DNA of 38,411 bases from a bacterium UBP11_UBA4055 (GTDB taxonomy: Bacteria > UBA4055). The notes beneath the pieces were generated by a model that saw only the letters and a program-made list of their open reading frames with translations, did no database searches and was not told where the DNA came from. The translations under genes and the position numbers were made by a program. The DNA lies in the NCBI GenBank assembly GCA_002382735.1, contig DFZN01000015.1:2596-41006 (forward strand). The letters are read 5' to 3'. Shown in pieces: positions 7,946 through 16,896 of the stretch (within the stretch, counting starts at the first letter, position 1; the number at the start of each line of letters is the position of its first letter).

Positions 7946-9391
7946 ATGATTACGATATACGGCGTATATTTTCTTAGTTACATTTTAATTTGTTTTATTT
8001 ATGCTTTTTACTCTGTTTCAAAAGAAAGGTCAAATAACAAATTTGTTGATTTTCTTTTGATTTTCTGGTTAATGACTTTCCAGGTGTATAAAACACCTTA
8101 CTCTTGGAAAGAATTTCCTCAGCTGGGATCGTTCAGGAAATTTGATCAGGCATTATCATGGTTTTTGTTCATTATGATAATTCTAAAAATTATTACAAAT
8201 GAATTTACAAAAAAAAAAGAAAAACTGCTGAGTTTTGAAAAGTATCTCTATATTTATTTTTTTCTATCGATAGTTATTTACAAAGTTCATGGTTTATTAG
8301 GCAATACTACTGCATATAAATCGAGTGCTTTTATCAGGTTATACTTATCAACTTTTATTTTTTTTTATGTTGTCAGAACATTTACTTCAAAAGAACTGAT
8401 AAGAGCTTTGTTCAGAGTTATAATATTCTTAGGGATAGTCACTTCAATTGTTTCCATATATCAGTTTTTCATTGACGCAAAATTCTTAAGGCTTGCCGCT
8501 TATTATATGGCTTTTCCGGGATATAACAGAGCGTCAGGTGTTTTTATGTGGCCTTATGACAACGGTATGTTTCTTCTCCTTTCGATTTATGTAACTTCAT
8601 ATACATTTAAAAATAATCGAATAAAAATATTATTAAATTCACTGTTTATGACAGGGATGATATTGATTTTTACGAGAGGAGTATGGCTCGCGCTTTTAAT
8701 GATCAGTCTTTTGCACGCTTATATTTTCTACAAATCACGGTTAAGAAATCTATTAATAGCATTACCGTTGATAGTATTCTTAACGACAGGAGTTGTTAGT
8801 GCTTATGTAATTCAGAAAGAATTTTTTACCGGTGAAGTATGGACAGAGAGAATTTTAAAGGATACTGTATCCGTAAGATTAGCGTTCTATTCATTCATTG
8901 TTAAAGCTATACCTCAAAAATGGGTAATAGGTTATGGGGATGTAGAAAATAATGAAGTTTATTTTAGAGGGATGGTGGATGCTAAACAGGGTCTGGCTTG
9001 GTCTTTAGGGAGAAGAGGGGGAATTCATAATGTTATTTTGGAAGAGGCGTTCATAAAAGGTATTTTTGTTCCTTTTGTTTATATCATGATGTTTTACAAA
9101 TTTTTTAGATTTTGCGTAAGAGAGAGTAAAAAAAGAAAAACCTACTTCTATTGTATAACCAATAATTATAATACAGGATTTTTCTTTTATGTTTTTTCTG
9201 TGGGAGCTTATCTGATCAGCCGAAGCGGATATTTAACTGTATTCTTTTTTGCTCTGGCTGCAGGTGCATATCATAATAAAGTTGATCTGAGTGACATGGA
9301 ATTAAAATATGATGAAGAACCGGTGAGTCCTGTGCCTGATATATCAAAGGATGTTGAAACTAAATCGCAAAATTTATTGGAAAATCTATGA
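7946..9391 (+). CDS. Wzy-like polymerase / O-antigen ligase family membrane protein
   Basis: This 481-residue integral membrane protein has about ten to twelve hydrophobic helices, starting with YFLSYILICFIYAFYSV. The core segment (GYNRASGVFMWPYDNGMFL ... ILIFTRGVWLALLMI) and a long periplasmic loop (about residues 290-370, ending RRGGIHNVILEEAF) match the O-antigen polymerase/ligase layout. It would link flipped repeat units on the periplasmic side. It sits between wzz and rmlB, and its stop overlaps the rmlB start (ATGA). Low sequence conservation makes polymerase versus ligase a guess from context; polymerase is favoured because wzx and wzz are present. Confidence 0.78.
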   Translation: MITIYGVYFLSYILICFIYAFYSVSKERSNNKFVDFLLIFWLMTFQVYKTPYSWKEFPQLGSFRKFDQALSWFLFIMIILKIITNEFTKKKEKLLSFEKYLYIYFFLSIVIYKVHGLLGNTTAYKSSAFIRLYLSTFIFFYVVRTFTSKELIRALFRVIIFLGIVTSIVSIYQFFIDAKFLRLAAYYMAFPGYNRASGVFMWPYDNGMFLLLSIYVTSYTFKNNRIKILLNSLFMTGMILIFTRGVWLALLMISLLHAYIFYKSRLRNLLIALPLIVFLTTGVVSAYVIQKEFFTGEVWTERILKDTVSVRLAFYSFIVKAIPQKWVIGYGDVENNEVYFRGMVDAKQGLAWSLGRRGGIHNVILEEAFIKGIFVPFVYIMMFYKFFRFCVRESKKRKTYFYCITNNYNTGFFFYVFSVGAYLISRSGYLTVFFFALAAGAYHNKVDLSDMELKYDEEPVSPVPDISKDVETKSQNLLENL

Positions 9392-10413
9392 AAACAATTT
9401 TAATAACCGGCGGACTGGGATTTATCGGATCGAATTTCGTCAGATATGTTCTGACGAAGTATGATGACATAAAACTCATAAACTTGGACAGCATGACTTA
9501 TGCCGCCAACCCGCAAAACCTGTATGGTATAGAGAATGAGTATCCGGGAAGATATATTTTTGTTAAAGGCGACATTTGTGACCCTGTAATAGCAGAAAAA
9601 ATATTTCAGGAATTTAAACCCGAAAGTGTTATTAATTTTGCAGCGGAATCTCATGTTGACCGCTCGATAGAAGACCCCAATGTTTTTATTAAAACGAATG
9701 TTCTCGGAACAGCAAATCTATTGAATTCAGCTAAAAAGTTATGGAGTGACGATCTTACCGACAAACGGTTTCTTCAAGTCTCTACAGATGAAGTTTACGG
9801 CACACTTCCTGAGGATCAGCCTGATAAAAGGTTTTCAGAGAATACCCCTCTCGATCCTCATTCTCCTTATTCGGCATCAAAAACATCTGCCGACCTGATA
9901 GCAAAATCATATTTCGATACATACGGTTTTCCTGTTTTAACGACCAGATGCTCAAACAATTACGGTCCGTACCAGTTCCCTGAAAAGCTGATCCCGCTAA
10001 TGATCTCCAATGCGCTTGAAGATAAAGAACTTCCCGTTTACGGTGACGGTATGCAGATAAGAGACTGGCTGTATGTTGAAGATCACTGCTCAGCGATCAT
10101 GAAAGTTCTTGAAGCCGGAAAGACCGGGGAAGTGTACAATATCGGCGGCAACAACGAGATAAAGAACATAGACATAGTCAAAATGATCCTAGATCGTTTA
10201 AAAAAGCCCCATTCACTGATAAAATATGTGAAGGACAGGCTTGGCCATGACAGGAGGTATGCGATCGATGCCTCAAAGATAAAGAACGAGCTCGGCTGGG
10301 AACCCTCTTTCAGATTCGATGATAAGGTAAAATATACGATTGACTGGTATATCGGTAATAAAGGGTGGATAGAGGCTATCAAAAAAGGAACTTATCAGGA
10401 AGAGAGGTCATGA
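9388..10413 (+). CDS. rmlB: dTDP-glucose 4,6-dehydratase
   Basis: This enzyme converts dTDP-glucose to dTDP-4-keto-6-deoxyglucose, using bound NAD. It has 341 residues, the family's usual length. It shows TGGLGFIGSNFVRY at the N-terminus, NFAAESHVDRSI, QVSTDEVYGTL (Thr-Asp-Glu of the dehydratase site), YSASKTSADL (Tyr-Lys pair), NNYGPYQFPEKLIPL and IRDWLYVEDHC. It overlaps the preceding wzy-like gene by ATGA and the following rmlA by a few bases. The later enzymes for rhamnose (RmlC, RmlD) are not in this window, so the final sugar is open. Confidence 0.94.
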   Translation: MKTILITGGLGFIGSNFVRYVLTKYDDIKLINLDSMTYAANPQNLYGIENEYPGRYIFVKGDICDPVIAEKIFQEFKPESVINFAAESHVDRSIEDPNVFIKTNVLGTANLLNSAKKLWSDDLTDKRFLQVSTDEVYGTLPEDQPDKRFSENTPLDPHSPYSASKTSADLIAKSYFDTYGFPVLTTRCSNNYGPYQFPEKLIPLMISNALEDKELPVYGDGMQIRDWLYVEDHCSAIMKVLEAGKTGEVYNIGGNNEIKNIDIVKMILDRLKKPHSLIKYVKDRLGHDRRYAIDASKIKNELGWEPSFRFDDKVKYTIDWYIGNKGWIEAIKKGTYQEERS

Positions 10414-10415
10414 GT

Positions 10416-11291
10416 ATGAAAACTAAAGGAATAATCCTTGCGGGCGGATCAGGAACCAGAATGTACCCGATGACAAGTCTGTACAGCAAACAGCTTATCG
10501 CGGTTTACGACAAACCCATGATCTATTATCCTCTCAGCACTCTAATTTTGTCAGGCATCAGGGAAATACTGATAATCTCAAATAAGGAAACTCTTCCGTT
10601 CTATAAAAAGCTGTTCGCGAACGGCTCTCATATCGGGTTAAAGATAGAATATGCCCTTCAGCCGGAGCCTAAAGGGATCGCTCAGGCTTTTATTCTGGGC
10701 GAAAAATTCATCGGTGATAGCAGTGCATTTCTAATTCTGGGCGACAATATTTTTTACGGAACTCTCGATTTTCTCAGGGATGCAGTAAAGAAGAATAAAA
10801 CCGCCACAGTATTCGGTTATTATGTAAAAGACCCTGAAAGGTACGGAGTAGTTGAATTCGATAAGACCGGCAAAGCAATATCGATAGAAGAGAAACCAAA
10901 GAAGCCTAAGTCTAATTACGCTGTGCCGGGACTGTATATATTCGACAATTCGTGCGTTGAAAGGTCAAAGTCATTAAAACCTTCAGCAAGGGGAGAAGTT
11001 GAAATAACCGATCTTATCAAAACTTACTTGAGCGAGGGAAAGGTTAATGTCGCAAAGATCGGAAGAGGAATAGCATGGCTGGACAGCGGAACTCCGGACT
11101 CACTTCTTGACGCAAGCACTTTTATTGCATCGATCGAGCAGAGGCAGGGGCTCAAGATAGGCTGTATTGAAGAGGCCGCATATCAGATGGGTTTTATAGA
11201 TAAGAAAGGATTGAATAAGATAATCGATAATATGCCTAACTCATATTACAGAGCTTATTTAGAAAGACTGACGGAAAATGTTCAATTATAG
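10416..11291 (+). CDS. rmlA: Glucose-1-phosphate thymidylyltransferase
   Basis: This enzyme makes dTDP-glucose from glucose-1-phosphate and dTTP, feeding RmlB. From ATG 10416 it has 291 residues, typical for RmlA. Visible motifs are GIILAGGSGTRMYPMT, SKQLIAVYDKPMIYYPLS, LQPEPKGIAQAF, LGDNIFYG, EEKPKKPKSNYAVPGLY, EITDLIKTYL and AWLDSGTPDSL. The open frame runs upstream to 10365, but the GAGG at 10404-10407 is eight bases before ATG 10416, and homologues begin with MKxKGIILAGG. ATG 10410 is an alternative. Its end overlaps the wzx gene by 14 bases. Confidence 0.93.
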   Translation: MKTKGIILAGGSGTRMYPMTSLYSKQLIAVYDKPMIYYPLSTLILSGIREILIISNKETLPFYKKLFANGSHIGLKIEYALQPEPKGIAQAFILGEKFIGDSSAFLILGDNIFYGTLDFLRDAVKKNKTATVFGYYVKDPERYGVVEFDKTGKAISIEEKPKKPKSNYAVPGLYIFDNSCVERSKSLKPSARGEVEITDLIKTYLSEGKVNVAKIGRGIAWLDSGTPDSLLDASTFIASIEQRQGLKIGCIEEAAYQMGFIDKKGLNKIIDNMPNSYYRAYLERLTENVQL

Positions 11292-12534
11292 CATATTAAA
11301 AATACAAAAGGTCAGGCAGGTCGGCGCACTGTATTCGTCTATGATCGCCGGTGTGATATTAGGAATTATTGTAAGCGTTCTCAATACCCGAATTCTGGGA
11401 CCTGAAGCATTCGGAGATTTTAAATATATACACAGTCTTTATTCTTTTTTAGCGATATTAATAGCATTCGGTTATTTGGTTACGACCAGTAAACTTCTTG
11501 CAGAAAAAAAGAATAATGGCATAAGAAAGGAGCTAATCGGAAGCTCTCTTGTAATATGCTCAATTTTGGGATTAATATTTATAGTTGTTATGCTCTTATT
11601 TTCAATAATTCAGAGGAATTATTTTGCAAAAGACCTGAGCAGCCTTATAATTATGCTTGCTCCTCTATTCTTTTTTATTCCATTTGTTTCAGGTCTTGAA
11701 AATATCTTTCAGGGTGAGAACAGAATATATGAACTTGCGATTTACAGGATGGCACCACAGCTTCTTTATATATTGGTAATATCTGTTCTGTTCAAATTCG
11801 GGCATATCAATTTAAAGACCGTTTTGGTGACTCAACTCTCTCTCTTTGGAGTAATAATAATAATTTCAGTGCTTTATTTAAAACCCAGTCTGAAGAATCT
11901 GAAAAATACGCTGGGGCTGATATCAAAAGATAATAAACTTTACGGGTTTAATGTATATATCGGTTCTGTAATTGGTGTAGCTACAACTCATTTTGGACCT
12001 ATTGTAATAAGTTTTTTTTCTCCAAATAATACTGATGTGGGCTTCTTCTCTCTTGCGGTGACGATAACAATGCCGCTTGCGCTCATTCCGACAGTTGTCG
12101 GTACTTCAATGTTCAAAGAATTTGCCAATAGAAGTGAAGTTTCTGTAAAGGCAACAAAAATGACAATTCTCATATCATTGATCTCGCTAATATTATTCGT
12201 ATTATTAATTAGGCCGTTAGTTCTTCATTTATATTCTTCCGACTATTCCCAAGTAGTGAATCTGGCATACATAGTATCGATAGGACAAATATTTCATGGT
12301 TTCGGGAACTATTTCAATCGTTTCCTGGGATCAAAAGGGAAAGGAAAATATTTAAGAAATGGAGCGATTATGGTTGGAATTACAAACTTAACAGGCTATA
12401 TTATTCTTGTACCTGTTTTTGGGGCTTACGGGGCATCGTGGACGAAGTTATCGTCAGGAATAGTTTTTATTTTGTCTATGATTTATTATTATAAGAAATT
12501 CAGAATGACATCTTTAAAAAAATTGCCTTCATAA
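11278..12534 (+). CDS. Wzx-like polysaccharide flippase (MATE/MVF superfamily)
   Basis: This 418-residue inner-membrane protein has about twelve hydrophobic helices and should flip the lipid-linked repeat unit to the periplasmic face. The N-terminal segment (GALYSSMIAGVILGIIVSVL, then NTRILGPEAFGDFKYI) is the characteristic start of Wzx/RfbX proteins. The rest is evenly hydrophobic with short loops, ending in a basic tail (YYYKKFRMTSLKKLPS). It overlaps the end of rmlA by 14 bases, indicating coupling. Presence of wzx, wzy and wzz together, and absence of ABC-transporter genes, points to the Wzy-dependent assembly route. Confidence 0.85.
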   Translation: MFNYSILKIQKVRQVGALYSSMIAGVILGIIVSVLNTRILGPEAFGDFKYIHSLYSFLAILIAFGYLVTTSKLLAEKKNNGIRKELIGSSLVICSILGLIFIVVMLLFSIIQRNYFAKDLSSLIIMLAPLFFFIPFVSGLENIFQGENRIYELAIYRMAPQLLYILVISVLFKFGHINLKTVLVTQLSLFGVIIIISVLYLKPSLKNLKNTLGLISKDNKLYGFNVYIGSVIGVATTHFGPIVISFFSPNNTDVGFFSLAVTITMPLALIPTVVGTSMFKEFANRSEVSVKATKMTILISLISLILFVLLIRPLVLHLYSSDYSQVVNLAYIVSIGQIFHGFGNYFNRFLGSKGKGKYLRNGAIMVGITNLTGYIILVPVFGAYGASWTKLSSGIVFILSMIYYYKKFRMTSLKKLPS

Positions 12535-12551
12535 TATTTTGAAACTAACGA

Positions 12552-12580
12552 TTGATAAAAGCTGCACATGAGGTTATCTT
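12552..12580 (+). promoter_or_regulatory. Possible internal promoter ahead of the glycosyltransferase block
   Basis: TTGATA (12552-12557), 17 bases, TATCTT (12575-12580) lie in the 110-base gap between wzx and the first glycosyltransferase, the largest gap in the plus-strand cluster. It is weaker than the other promoters seen here. Two tiny open frames starting near 12588 and 12601 lie between it and the gene and look meaningless. Confidence 0.4.
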
Positions 12581-12644
12581 TCTTAAATGGCGGGGAAAAA
12601 TGAAGAATGATTTTAAATAAAATGATCCTGGAAAGAGTCGAAAT

Positions 12645-13817
12645 ATGAAAATCTTGTTTATTTTAGATTATTCTTTTCCAAATCCGTCGGCCCCATCCAA
12701 CAGGATAGCTTCACTGGTTAAATCATTAGAACTGAGAACAAACGAGGTATCACTTTTATGTATAAGAGGAACTTATGCTACTAAAGATGAAATAGTTTAT
12801 AAAAACGGAAATCAAATTATTTACAGTTGTAACAGGGTAAGAAATTCAAATTATTTTTTTAGGAATTTTAATAAGATTATTGGTTTCCTTAATTCATTCT
12901 CCATCATTGTTAAAGAGAACAGGAAAGAAAAAATCGATGTGGTTTTTTTGCCCGTTAAGCTAAATTTTTATAATTCTGTCATTTATGTGCTTTCACGAGT
13001 TCTTAATTTTAAAATAGCTCATGAAAGGAGTGAGTTTCCTGAGATATACAAAAAAAATATTATATCTAAGATTGGATATTACTACTACACAAAATTTTTC
13101 ATAAAAAAACTTGATGGCATTATTGTAATGACGGACAGTCTTAATAAATATTATTCTGAATTAGCATCAACACGAACAAAAGTAAAAACTATACCAATGT
13201 CCGTGGATTTTGACAGATTTAAAGTCCCAAAAAAAGAAAAAGATCTGCGTTACATAGCATACTGCGGAAATGTTAGTAACAAAAAGGACGGTGTTGACAT
13301 TCTTATAAGAGCTTTCGGTATTATATGTTCAAGTTTTCCCGAGGTTAAACTATACATAATTGGAGGTTCTTCAGACAAGAACCTTCTGAATGTGCTTGAA
13401 GATCTTTGCATTGAACTCAAAATAAAAGAAAAAGTAATATTTACAGGCAGGGTCAGAACGGAAAACATGCCTAATTATCTTTTAAATGCTTCGGTACTTG
13501 CACTGGCAAGGCCGTCAAGTCTTCAGGCTTCGGGTGGATTTCCTACAAAACTGGGTGAATATTTAGCTACAAAAAACCCTGTTGTTGTTACAGATGTGGG
13601 AGAAATATCAAGGTATCTGAAGGATGGCGTATCTGCATACATTTCAGCTCCTGATTCGGTCGAAGAGTTCGCTTCAAAATTAAATGAATGCTTGAGTAAC
13701 TCTGAAAAATCTAAAAGGATAGGAGAGAAGGGTTATGAGGTAGCAAAAAAATACTTCGATTACAGATCCCAGTCTGATTCTCTCACTCAATTCTTATTAG
13801 AGGTTGTGAATAAATGA
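12645..13817 (+). CDS. Glycosyltransferase, GT4-like (GT-B fold)
   Basis: This 390-residue glycosyltransferase adds a sugar to the lipid-linked repeat unit on the cytoplasmic side. The N-terminal GT-B domain starts MKILFILDYSFPNPSAPSNR. The C-terminal Glycos_transf_1 domain has IAYCGNVSNKKDGVDILIRA, LYIIGGSSDKN, KVIFTGRVRTENMPNYL and the nucleotide-sugar binding segment ASGGFPTKLGEYLATKNPVV with its E. It ends with an overlap (ATGA) onto the CapA-like gene. Donor and linkage cannot be read from the sequence. It starts at ATG 12645 behind GGAAAGAG. Confidence 0.85.
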   Translation: MKILFILDYSFPNPSAPSNRIASLVKSLELRTNEVSLLCIRGTYATKDEIVYKNGNQIIYSCNRVRNSNYFFRNFNKIIGFLNSFSIIVKENRKEKIDVVFLPVKLNFYNSVIYVLSRVLNFKIAHERSEFPEIYKKNIISKIGYYYYTKFFIKKLDGIIVMTDSLNKYYSELASTRTKVKTIPMSVDFDRFKVPKKEKDLRYIAYCGNVSNKKDGVDILIRAFGIICSSFPEVKLYIIGGSSDKNLLNVLEDLCIELKIKEKVIFTGRVRTENMPNYLLNASVLALARPSSLQASGGFPTKLGEYLATKNPVVVTDVGEISRYLKDGVSAYISAPDSVEEFASKLNECLSNSEKSKRIGEKGYEVAKKYFDYRSQSDSLTQFLLEVVNK

Positions 13818-14764
13818 AGATAGATTTCATAGGTGATACATATTTAAGAGAACCTGTTTTAATAAACAGAAATACTGAATTATCAAATGTCGTTCTTAAT
13901 CTGGAAGCTCCTTTGAGCAGTTCTGGAGCACCTGCGAAAAACAAAATAAACCTTTACATGGATCCGGAGAATCTATTTGAAACTTTTAAAGACAAAAATA
14001 TTATTGCAGTAAATTTAGCCAACAACCACATAATGGATTATGGCGAGGAAGCATTTAAAAATACAATTGAAATACTGAATAATAGTGGTATTAAATTTTT
14101 TGGAGCAGGGTCAAGAGGCAATAATTTTAACAATCCTGTCATAATCGGAAGCCGGACAGCTTTATTCGGATACTCCTGCAGCTCTACACATGCCGTTTTT
14201 GGAAACGATAAGAATATCGGATCGGCATATTTTGATACCGAACAAGTAATAAAAGATTTTGAAGCATACAGTAATAAATACAATGTTATTATTTGTGTTC
14301 ACTGGGGTAGAGAATATTATTCATTCCCTAAACCGGAAGATGTAAAAAAGGCCAGATTTCTGATCAATTCAGGAGTGGATCTTGTCATAGGGAATCATCC
14401 TCATATGATACAGAGTTACGAAATATACAGGGGCAAATATATTTTTTATTCTCAAGGGAATGCAATATTCCATGACGGTATTGTTGATTCATATTTTGAC
14501 GGGTATAAATTTAACAGAAAATTCAGAATGATATATCCAAAAAAGAACAGAATATCGTGGAAAGTAAGTTTGGAAGAAGAAACAAATGAGATCGCAAAGT
14601 CTTTTATGATATACGATAAAAAAGAGCTTAAACGATATAAAAGCCCATTTTTGGAATATAAAACCAGGATGATTTTTCCGGCTATTTTATACAAATTATA
14701 TTCTATCTATAAAAACAAAGTGTTCTCTTTAAAATTCAGATTAAACAAGCTGAGAGGTAATTAA
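13814..14764 (+). CDS. CapA family protein (metallophosphatase fold)
   Basis: This 316-residue protein belongs to the PGA_cap family, a calcineurin-like metallophosphatase fold first known from poly-gamma-glutamate capsule synthesis. The metal-site motifs are all visible: FIGDTYL (Asp), NLEAPLSSSG, NLANNHIMDYG, VHWGREYYSFP, NHPHMIQ and FYSQGNAIF. Unlike Bacillus CapA it has no signal peptide or membrane helix, so it probably works in the cytoplasm. It overlaps the glycosyltransferase before it and is three bases from the ATP-grasp gene after it. The pairing suggests the two act on the same intermediate. The exact reaction is unknown. Confidence 0.82.
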   Translation: MKIDFIGDTYLREPVLINRNTELSNVVLNLEAPLSSSGAPAKNKINLYMDPENLFETFKDKNIIAVNLANNHIMDYGEEAFKNTIEILNNSGIKFFGAGSRGNNFNNPVIIGSRTALFGYSCSSTHAVFGNDKNIGSAYFDTEQVIKDFEAYSNKYNVIICVHWGREYYSFPKPEDVKKARFLINSGVDLVIGNHPHMIQSYEIYRGKYIFYSQGNAIFHDGIVDSYFDGYKFNRKFRMIYPKKNRISWKVSLEEETNEIAKSFMIYDKKELKRYKSPFLEYKTRMIFPAILYKLYSIYKNKVFSLKFRLNKLRGN

Positions 14765-14767
14765 AAA

Positions 14768-15805
14768 ATGAGAGTGGGGATACAAAAGGATTATTACAAT
14801 CAGGAATGCGATTTTTTATTAAAGTATTTTGAGATACTGAAAGCCAATAATATCGAATGTGTATGGATGGATATTAATGAAGGATCATTTTGGAACGAAG
14901 TCAAAAAATTAGATCTTTTTATATACAGGTGGCGGCATTTTGACAACGATAAGAATATTGCTCTGACAATAATGCCGATAATTGAAAATGACCTTGGTAT
15001 CAAAGTGTTCCCCGATCAAAACACAAGCTGGCATTTCGATGATAAAATAAAACAGTACTTTTTGCTTTCAAGTCATGGTTATCCCTTCACAGAGTGTTGG
15101 GTATTCTGGAATAAAGAAAAAGCACTTGATTGGGCTGAAAATGCTGTTTATCCTATGATTTTCAAACTTAAAGGCGGTGCAGGATCAAGCAATGTTGTGA
15201 AGGTTGAAAACCTTTCTTCTGCAAAGAATCTGATCAAAACAATGTTCGGGAGCGGGATAATGTCCGGTTTACTGCCGATCAAGTCATCAACCAGAAATAA
15301 AGATCTGAATTTAGACAAGTACTTTAGAAGTATCGCTAGGAAGACGATCAACCTTTTTAAAGGTAAAGAAACAAGCCCGTTTTGGCAAATAGACAAGAAC
15401 TATGTTCTTTTTCAGAAATTCCTTCCCGGGAATAAATTTGATACCAGAATTACGATAATAGGCAACAGAGCTTTCGGATTTAGACGGATGACAAGGAAAG
15501 ATGATTTCAGAGCGTCAGGCAGCGGTAATATTGATCATGATAAGTCTAAAATAGATCTGGAATGTGTGAAAATCGCTTTTGAGATTTCCAATAAATTAAA
15601 ATTTCAGTCTATGGCTTATGATTTTCTATACAACGAAAACGGAGATACCGAGATATGCGAGATATCTTATACATTTCAAGACAGAGCTGTTTATAACTGT
15701 GACGGCTACTGGGATCAGGATCTTGAATGGCACGATGGTCATTTTTGGCCTCAATACTGCCATCTTTCAGATGCACTTAATAATAACAATCTAGTAACAA
15801 TATAA
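14768..15805 (+). CDS. ATP-grasp ligase-like protein of a polysaccharide cluster
   Basis: This 345-residue protein has an ATP-grasp core related to the RimK/GshB type. It shows the nucleotide-binding loop FKLKGGAGSSNVVKV (about residues 133-147), QKFLPGNKFDTRITIIGNRA (about 217-236), RKDDFRASGSGNI and a metal-binding segment DTEICEISYTF. ATP-grasp enzymes join a carboxylate to an amine or thiol through an acyl phosphate. In this setting a plausible role is amidation of a uronic acid or attachment of an amino acid to a sugar; that is inference. The usual E-x-N metal pair reads E-I-S here. It sits between the CapA-like gene and a glycosyltransferase, with a TAATG overlap onto the latter. Confidence 0.75.
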   Translation: MRVGIQKDYYNQECDFLLKYFEILKANNIECVWMDINEGSFWNEVKKLDLFIYRWRHFDNDKNIALTIMPIIENDLGIKVFPDQNTSWHFDDKIKQYFLLSSHGYPFTECWVFWNKEKALDWAENAVYPMIFKLKGGAGSSNVVKVENLSSAKNLIKTMFGSGIMSGLLPIKSSTRNKDLNLDKYFRSIARKTINLFKGKETSPFWQIDKNYVLFQKFLPGNKFDTRITIIGNRAFGFRRMTRKDDFRASGSGNIDHDKSKIDLECVKIAFEISNKLKFQSMAYDFLYNENGDTEICEISYTFQDRAVYNCDGYWDQDLEWHDGHFWPQYCHLSDALNNNNLVTI

Positions 15806-16893
15806 TGAAAATATTATTCATTACAGACTCACTTGGAAGAGGCGGAAAAGAACGAAGACTTGTAGAGTTGATTAAGAGTTTAAAAAAAAATCAGGTTGAT
15901 TTAAGACTGATAGTGCTTTATGATCTTATTGAATTTGAAGAAATTTATAAAATCGGTATAAAAATCGATAAGATTATCAGATCCTTTAAATTTGATCTTT
16001 CCATCAGTTATAAAATTTTTAAAATATGTTCTGATTTTAAACCTGACGTTATAAATACTTGGGGTCTGATGCCCAGTATCTTTGCTGCGCCCGTAGCGAA
16101 ATTTAAAAAAATCAAGTTCGTAAATTCTATGATCATTAATGCTCCAATTAAACTCGATATGAAAACGAGAATCTTTTCAAAGATTATTTTTCCGTTATCG
16201 GATCGAGTTGTTGGAAATTCGTGTGCGGGGTTGCGCTCTTATAATATAGATCAAGAGAGGGGAATTGTGATTTACAACGGATATGACCTGTCGAGATCAA
16301 GAAATCTTATAGAAAAATCTGTAGTCAAAAATCAATGGAAGGTGAAAACAAGATATATTTGCGGAATGGTAGCAGTATTTAGAGACCATAAAGATTATTT
16401 CACACTGATTGAAGCAGCAAAAATTATTCTTGCCAAAAGAAATGACATAAGTTTCATTTTGGTTGGAGACGGTCCTACATATAAGGAAATCAAAGATATG
16501 AGCGAGAATATGGAAAATATTATTTTCACAGGAAGACGCACGGATGTCGAATCGATCATTAATATATTTGATATCGGGATACTTTCTACATTTACCGAAG
16601 GTATTTCAAATTCAATACTGGAGTATATGGCTTTAGGAAAGGCTGTAATCGCTACTGACGGAGGAGGTACAAATGAGCTTGTTAACAATAATTTGACAGG
16701 ATATCTAGTTCCAAAGAAATCACCGGTAATTCTATCTGAAAAAATTGAATTCCTGATTGACAACGAAGAACTTAGGAATCAATTCGGATCAGCCGGGCAG
16801 AAAAGAATAAACGAAGAATTTAATATTGAATTCATGGTGTCTAATTATTACAGCTTATTTAAAGATGTCATACTAAAGAAACAGGTCAGGTAA
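15805..16893 (+). CDS. Glycosyltransferase family 4
   Basis: This 362-residue GT-B glycosyltransferase has an N-terminal acceptor domain with the typical DSLGRGGKERRLVELIKSL. The C-terminal Glycos_transf_1 domain has MVAVFRDHKDYFTLIEAA, FILVGDGPTYKEI, IIFTGRRTDVESI and the E-x7-E motif in TEGISNSILEYMALGKAVI. The start codon overlaps the stop of the ATP-grasp gene by one base. Its donor sugar is not predictable from the sequence; retaining chemistry is expected for the family. Confidence 0.88.
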   Translation: MKILFITDSLGRGGKERRLVELIKSLKKNQVDLRLIVLYDLIEFEEIYKIGIKIDKIIRSFKFDLSISYKIFKICSDFKPDVINTWGLMPSIFAAPVAKFKKIKFVNSMIINAPIKLDMKTRIFSKIIFPLSDRVVGNSCAGLRSYNIDQERGIVIYNGYDLSRSRNLIEKSVVKNQWKVKTRYICGMVAVFRDHKDYFTLIEAAKIILAKRNDISFILVGDGPTYKEIKDMSENMENIIFTGRRTDVESIINIFDIGILSTFTEGISNSILEYMALGKAVIATDGGGTNELVNNNLTGYLVPKKSPVILSEKIEFLIDNEELRNQFGSAGQKRINEEFNIEFMVSNYYSLFKDVILKKQVR

Positions 16894-16896
16894 AAA

